NCBI GenBank assembly: GCA_035547675.1
Contig: DASZUI010000125.1
Coordinates: 1 to 8,031, forward strand
Reading direction: 5' to 3'
Length of the DNA: 8,031 nucleotides
Source of the DNA: DASZTU01 sp035547675
GTDB taxonomy: Bacteria; Pseudomonadota; Alphaproteobacteria; Rhizobiales; Devosiaceae
The position numbers were made by a program, and so were the translations under genes. Within the stretch, counting starts at the first letter, position 1, and each line of letters opens with the position of its first letter. Below are positions 5,765 through 8,031 of this stretch, one piece after another. A model generated the notes under the pieces. It was not told the DNA's origin. It ran no database searches and was given only the letters and a program-made list of their open reading frames with translations.

Positions 5765-6727
5765 ATGGAAACAAGACCGCAACTCGACATTCTGCTGTGC
5801 GCGCCGCGCGGCTTTTGCGCCGGCGTGGACCGGGCCATCCAGATCGTCGAGCTGGCGCTCGAGAAATATGGCGCGCCGGTCTATGTGCGGCACGAGATCG
5901 TGCACAACAAATATGTCGTGGATGGGCTCCGGGCCAAGGGCGCCGTCTTCGTCGAGGAGCTCGACGAAATCCCCGCCTCCACGCAATCGCCCGTGGTGTT
6001 CTCGGCGCATGGCGTACCGAAATCGGTGCCGGCGGATGCCGCGTCGCGCGGCATGTTCTTCCTCGATGCCACCTGCCCGCTCGTCTCCAAGGTGCATGTG
6101 GAGGCGCAGCGGCATTTCAACGAGGGGCACGAGGTGGTGCTGATCGGGCACCGCGGGCACCCGGAAGTGGTGGGCACGATGGGGCAATTGCCCGCAGGCG
6201 CCATCAGCCTCATCGAAACGGTGGCCGACGCGGAGGTTTTCGAGCCGCGCGATCCGGCACGCCTCGCCTTCGTGACGCAGACGACGCTGTCGGTGGACGA
6301 TACCAGCGCCATCGTGGCCGTGCTGAAGCGGCGCTTCCCCGAAATCGGCGGGCCGCACAAGGAAGACATCTGCTACGCCACGACCAATCGGCAGGAAGCG
6401 GTCAAGCGCGTGGCGCCCGAGGTCGATGCGATGATCGTCGTCGGCTCGCCCAATTCCTCCAATTCGGTGCGGCTGGTCGAGGTGGCCAAACGCGCCGGCT
6501 GCGCCAAGGCCATGCTGGTCGAGCGGGCGGACTGCATCGAGTGGGACAGGTTCGAGGGCGTGCGCCGGCTGGGCATCACGGCGGGCGCCTCGGCGCCGGA
6601 AAAGCTGGTCGACGAAATCGTCGAGGCCTTCGCCGGCCGCTTCGACATCAGGGTGTCGGCGAGCGGCACGCAGCGCGAATCCATCGTCTTCAACCTGCCG
6701 CGCGAATTGCGCGTGGCCGTCGGTTGA
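5765..6727 (+). CDS. ispH: 4-hydroxy-3-methylbut-2-enyl diphosphate reductase
   Basis: IspH (LytB) reduces HMBPP to IPP and DMAPP in the last step of the MEP isoprenoid pathway, using a 4Fe-4S cluster. The ATG at 5765 gives 320 residues. The three cluster cysteines are Cys18 (APRGFCAGVDRAI), Cys104 (DATCPLVSKVH) and Cys203 (DICYATTNRQ). Substrate-site motifs are also present: HEIVHNKYVVD (His47), FSAHGVP (His82), GHPEVVGTMGQ (His132, Glu134), VTQTTLSVDDT and GSPNSSNS. A GTG at 5714 in the same frame would add 17 residues, but it lacks a ribosome site and the family normally begins only a few residues before the PRGFCAGV motif. The stop TGA overlaps the ATG of the next short ORF (TGATG), suggesting translational coupling through to rnhA. 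Confidence 0.97.
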   Translation: METRPQLDILLCAPRGFCAGVDRAIQIVELALEKYGAPVYVRHEIVHNKYVVDGLRAKGAVFVEELDEIPASTQSPVVFSAHGVPKSVPADAASRGMFFLDATCPLVSKVHVEAQRHFNEGHEVVLIGHRGHPEVVGTMGQLPAGAISLIETVADAEVFEPRDPARLAFVTQTTLSVDDTSAIVAVLKRRFPEIGGPHKEDICYATTNRQEAVKRVAPEVDAMIVVGSPNSSNSVRLVEVAKRAGCAKAMLVERADCIEWDRFEGVRRLGITAGASAPEKLVDEIVEAFAGRFDIRVSASGTQRESIVFNLPRELRVAVG

Positions 6728-6849
6728 TGATCGGGGTCGAAACGGCGCGCCGCACGCTGGCCGGCGGGGGCGAGGACGTGTCCGGCAATGCAGGCTCTCG
6801 GCGGGTGCCCGGCGCGCCGCGCCGGTGCAACGTGCTGGAGCGCGCATAG
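6727..6849 (+). CDS. Putative 40-residue ORF fitted between ispH and rnhA
   Basis: The ATG shares its A with the ispH stop (TGATG) and the TAG stop shares its G with the rnhA GTG start (TAGTG), so the ORF exactly bridges the two genes. The product starts MIGVETARRTLAGGGEDVSG and ends CNVLERA. It is arginine-rich (7 of 40), glycine-rich, without a hydrophobic segment, and matches no family I recognise. It does not resemble homoserine kinase, which sits between these genes in several related orders. It may be a coupling leader peptide for rnhA, a deletion scar or a chance ORF in GC-rich DNA. The overlaps at both ends are the only positive evidence. Confidence 0.3.
   Translation: MIGVETARRTLAGGGEDVSGNAGSRRVPGAPRRCNVLERA
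6837..6840 (+). promoter_or_regulatory. Ribosome binding site that sets the rnhA start
   Basis: GGAG lies eight bases before GTG 6849. It supports that GTG over the in-frame GTG at 6825, which would add eight residues with no family counterpart. The site falls inside the preceding 40-codon ORF. Confidence 0.6.
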
Positions 6850-7325
6850 TGTCGGAAAAGGTCATCATCCACACCGATGGCGCCTGCTCCGGCAATCCGG
6901 GCCCGGGCGGCTGGGGCGCGGTGCTGCAATATGGCGGCCACGTCAAGGAGCTGAAGGGCGGCGAGGCGCTGACCACGAACAACCGCATGGAGCTCACCGC
7001 TGCCATCCAAGCGCTCAACGCGCTGAAACGCCCCTGCCAGATCGAGCTCCACACCGACAGCCAATATGTCAAGGACGGGCTGACCAAATGGATACACGGC
7101 TGGAAGCGGAACGGCTGGAAGACCGCCGACAAGAAGCCGGTCAAGAACGCCGAACTCTGGCAGGCGCTGGACGAAGCCGTGTCGCGCCATTCGATCGACT
7201 GGCACTGGGTCAAGGGCCACAATGGCGACGAGTTCAACGAGCGGGCCGATCAGCTGGCCAACGAGGGCATGGCGCCGTTCAAGCTGAAAAGAGGAGCCAG
7301 CCATTCGGCTGGACCGGACTTCTAA
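6849..7325 (+). CDS. rnhA: Ribonuclease HI
   Basis: RNase HI cuts the RNA strand of RNA/DNA hybrids, removing primer RNA and R-loops in the cytosol. From GTG 6849 the 158-residue protein has all active-site residues at the positions used in the E. coli enzyme: Asp10 (IIHTDGACSGNPGPGGWG), Glu48 (NNRMELTAA), Asp70 (LHTDSQYV), His124 (VKGHNGDEFN) and Asp134 (ERADQLA). The basic protrusion WIHGWKRNGWKTADKKPVKN (about 81-100) is present. Relatives usually finish near GMAPFK. Here KRGASHSAGPDF follows, encoded by the same 22-bp repeat that extends AroC, in another reading frame. The gene is third in the apparent ispH-ORF-rnhA unit and faces glyS across a repeat-filled gap. The catalytic core is complete, so activity is expected. 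Confidence 0.96.
   Translation: MSEKVIIHTDGACSGNPGPGGWGAVLQYGGHVKELKGGEALTTNNRMELTAAIQALNALKRPCQIELHTDSQYVKDGLTKWIHGWKRNGWKTADKKPVKNAELWQALDEAVSRHSIDWHWVKGHNGDEFNERADQLANEGMAPFKLKRGASHSAGPDF
7296..7317 (+). repeat. 22-bp palindromic module inside the rnhA 3' end
   Basis: It is identical to 1645-1666, with the CCAGCC-ATTC-GGCTGG dyad plus ACCGG. Here it is read as ASHSAGP, one frame away from the AroC reading. A GGTAGAG motif and a GCGCGC arm plus CATGG hairpin follow at the same spacing as after aroC (23 bases to the end of GGTAGAG in both places). Confidence 0.85.
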
Positions 7326-7341
7326 TGCTGAGCGGTAGAGA

Positions 7342-7421
7342 GCGCGCTGCCCATGGTTCGAGGCTCGGCTACGCCTCGCACCTCACCATGAGGTCGGCGT
7401 AAGTTCCACGGGGCAGCGCGC
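7342..7421 (+). repeat. Long-loop CATGG hairpin enclosed by 11-bp inverted arms
   Basis: The perfect inverted arms GCGCGCTGCCC (7342-7352) and GGGCAGCGCGC (7411-7421) enclose a hairpin at 7352-7390. That hairpin pairs CATGG with CCATG and has an inner stem CGAGGC/GCCTCG. It starts 16 bases after the rnhA stop, so any transcript reading through would form a strong structure here. No T-tract follows. Confidence 0.8.
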
Positions 7422-7529
7422 GCCATGGATTCCGGCCTTCGCCGGAATGACACAGTGGAATTTGGTACGGCGATGCCCCACCCCGGCGTCATTCCGGCGA
7501 AGGCCGGAATCCACTAACGCGCGCTGCCC
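7411..7529. repeat. Composite palindromic element with outer arms, copy 2 (best preserved)
   Basis: The core 7426-7513 has perfect 26-bp inverted ends (7426-7451 against 7488-7513) around a 36-bp spacer. Outside these, GGGCAGCGCGCG (from 7411) and its complement (to 7529) add 12 more paired bases, separated from the 26-mers by only 3-4 unpaired bases. The result is a 119-bp near-perfect inverted repeat. It ends 17 bases before the glyS stop codon (minus strand), filling the convergent rnhA/glyS gap. It codes for no protein and resembles a small MITE-like or REP/BIME-like element. Confidence 0.85.
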
Positions 7530-7545
7530 TCTCCCGCTTAGCGGC

Positions 7546-8031
7546 CTACCCCTCGATTTTCGAGAAATCCGCGACCAGGTGCATGGTGTCCCTCAGCCGG
7601 GCGAGCAGGTTCAGCCGGTTGGTGCGCAGCTTGGGGTCGGGGTCGTTGACCAGCACGGTTTCGAAGAAATCGTCCACCGGCTTGCGGAGCTGGGCCAGCG
7701 AGGTCATGGCGCCGGCGTAATTGCCGGCCTGCACGCGGTGCTGGGCGCCGGCGGCGGCGATCTCGACGGCGCGGGCGAGCGCCTGCTCCTCGGGACTGCG
7801 GAGCGACGCCAGCGTCACCACGCCGCCATAGCTGGTGCCGTCCTTCTTTTCCTCGGCGACGACGATGTTGACGGCGCGGCGATAGCCGGAAAGCAGGTTC
7901 TTTCCGTCCTCGCTGGCAAGGAAGGCCGACAGCGCCTCGACGCGCTGGGTGATCTGCAGCACGTCGTCGGAGCGCGGCGTAATCACCGCATCGACCAGGT
8001 CGTGCCGGGCGCCGGCATCGCGCAGCATCAC
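7546..8031 (-). CDS. glyS: Glycyl-tRNA synthetase beta subunit, C-terminal part
   Basis: This is the last 162 or so codons of GlyS; the gene continues past the window's right edge. The alpha2-beta2 glycyl-tRNA synthetase charges tRNA-Gly, and the beta subunit's C-terminal region contributes tRNA and anticodon recognition. The visible part is mostly helical: LQITQRVEALSAFLASEDGK, NLLSGYRRAVNIVVAEEKK, then QLRKPVDDFFETVLVNDPDP and LRTNRLNLLARLRDTMHLVA, ending DFSKIEG. The R-K-P-V-D-x-F-F and V-N-x-x-D-P-x-L-R-x-N-R-L-x-L-L segments are typical of the GlyS C-terminus. The end looks complete and no repeat has entered the coding region here, unlike aroC and rnhA. Confidence 0.92.
   Translation of the reverse strand: MMLRDAGARHDLVDAVITPRSDDVLQITQRVEALSAFLASEDGKNLLSGYRRAVNIVVAEEKKDGTSYGGVVTLASLRSPEEQALARAVEIAAAGAQHRVQAGNYAGAMTSLAQLRKPVDDFFETVLVNDPDPKLRTNRLNLLARLRDTMHLVADFSKIEG

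Noticed and set aside
5669..7237. Minus-strand open frame of 522 codons opposite ispH and rnhA
   Set aside because: Both plus-strand genes have full catalytic motifs. The antisense product is compositionally biased and unrecognisable.
7326..7545. Classical Rho-independent terminator between rnhA and glyS
   Set aside because: Strong hairpins are present, but none is followed by a T-run on either strand. Termination is possible but not by the standard signature.
1..8031. A new defence or mobile gene system
   Set aside because: Every substantial gene belongs to a known housekeeping or wall-enzyme family. The only accessory gene content is the decayed toxin-antitoxin pair, plus the non-coding repeat family.

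Overview
The window reads as a chromosomal stretch of a high-GC alphaproteobacterium, most likely order Hyphomicrobiales and possibly Devosia-like. This rests on the protein sequences (AroC, IspH, RNase HI and GlyS of alphaproteobacterial type), on GC-rich codon use, and on short palindromes with the core ATTCCGGCGAAGGCCGGAAT, which are common in alphaproteobacterial intergenic regions. The genus is an inference.

Layout. Positions 1-485 hold the remains of a type II toxin-antitoxin pair: the 3' part of a Phd-type antitoxin, which runs on past its expected end, and an overlapping RelE/ParE-type toxin with an in-frame stop. aroC (554-1687, +) follows. A 355-bp convergent gap (1688-2042) is almost entirely palindromic repeats. 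Next come an anchored SleB-type cell wall hydrolase (2043-3110, -), a gap with one degenerate repeat element (3111-3403), and a shortened pyruvate phosphate dikinase-like protein (3404-5665, -). Across a divergent spacer (5666-5764) lies ispH (5765-6727, +), then a tightly fitted 40-codon ORF and rnhA (6849-7325, +). A second repeat-filled convergent gap (7326-7545) separates rnhA from the 3' end of glyS (7546-8031, -), which continues beyond the window.

How the genes relate. Most are unconnected housekeeping genes: chorismate synthesis, isoprenoid synthesis, RNA/DNA hybrid removal, glycine tRNA charging and wall remodelling. The likely transcription units are aroC alone, ispH-ORF-rnhA as a coupled operon, and the three minus-strand genes separately or loosely grouped.

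The most unusual content is the repeats. A modular family of palindromes sits at the 3' ends of aroC, the hydrolase, the PPDK-like gene, rnhA and glyS. It includes an 88-bp element with perfect 26-bp terminal inverted repeats at its best copy, hairpins whose stems differ by compensatory changes, and a 22-bp module that supplies the C-terminal codons of AroC and RNase HI in two different reading frames. I see no phage, CRISPR, IS transposase, rRNA or tRNA, and no new multi-gene system.
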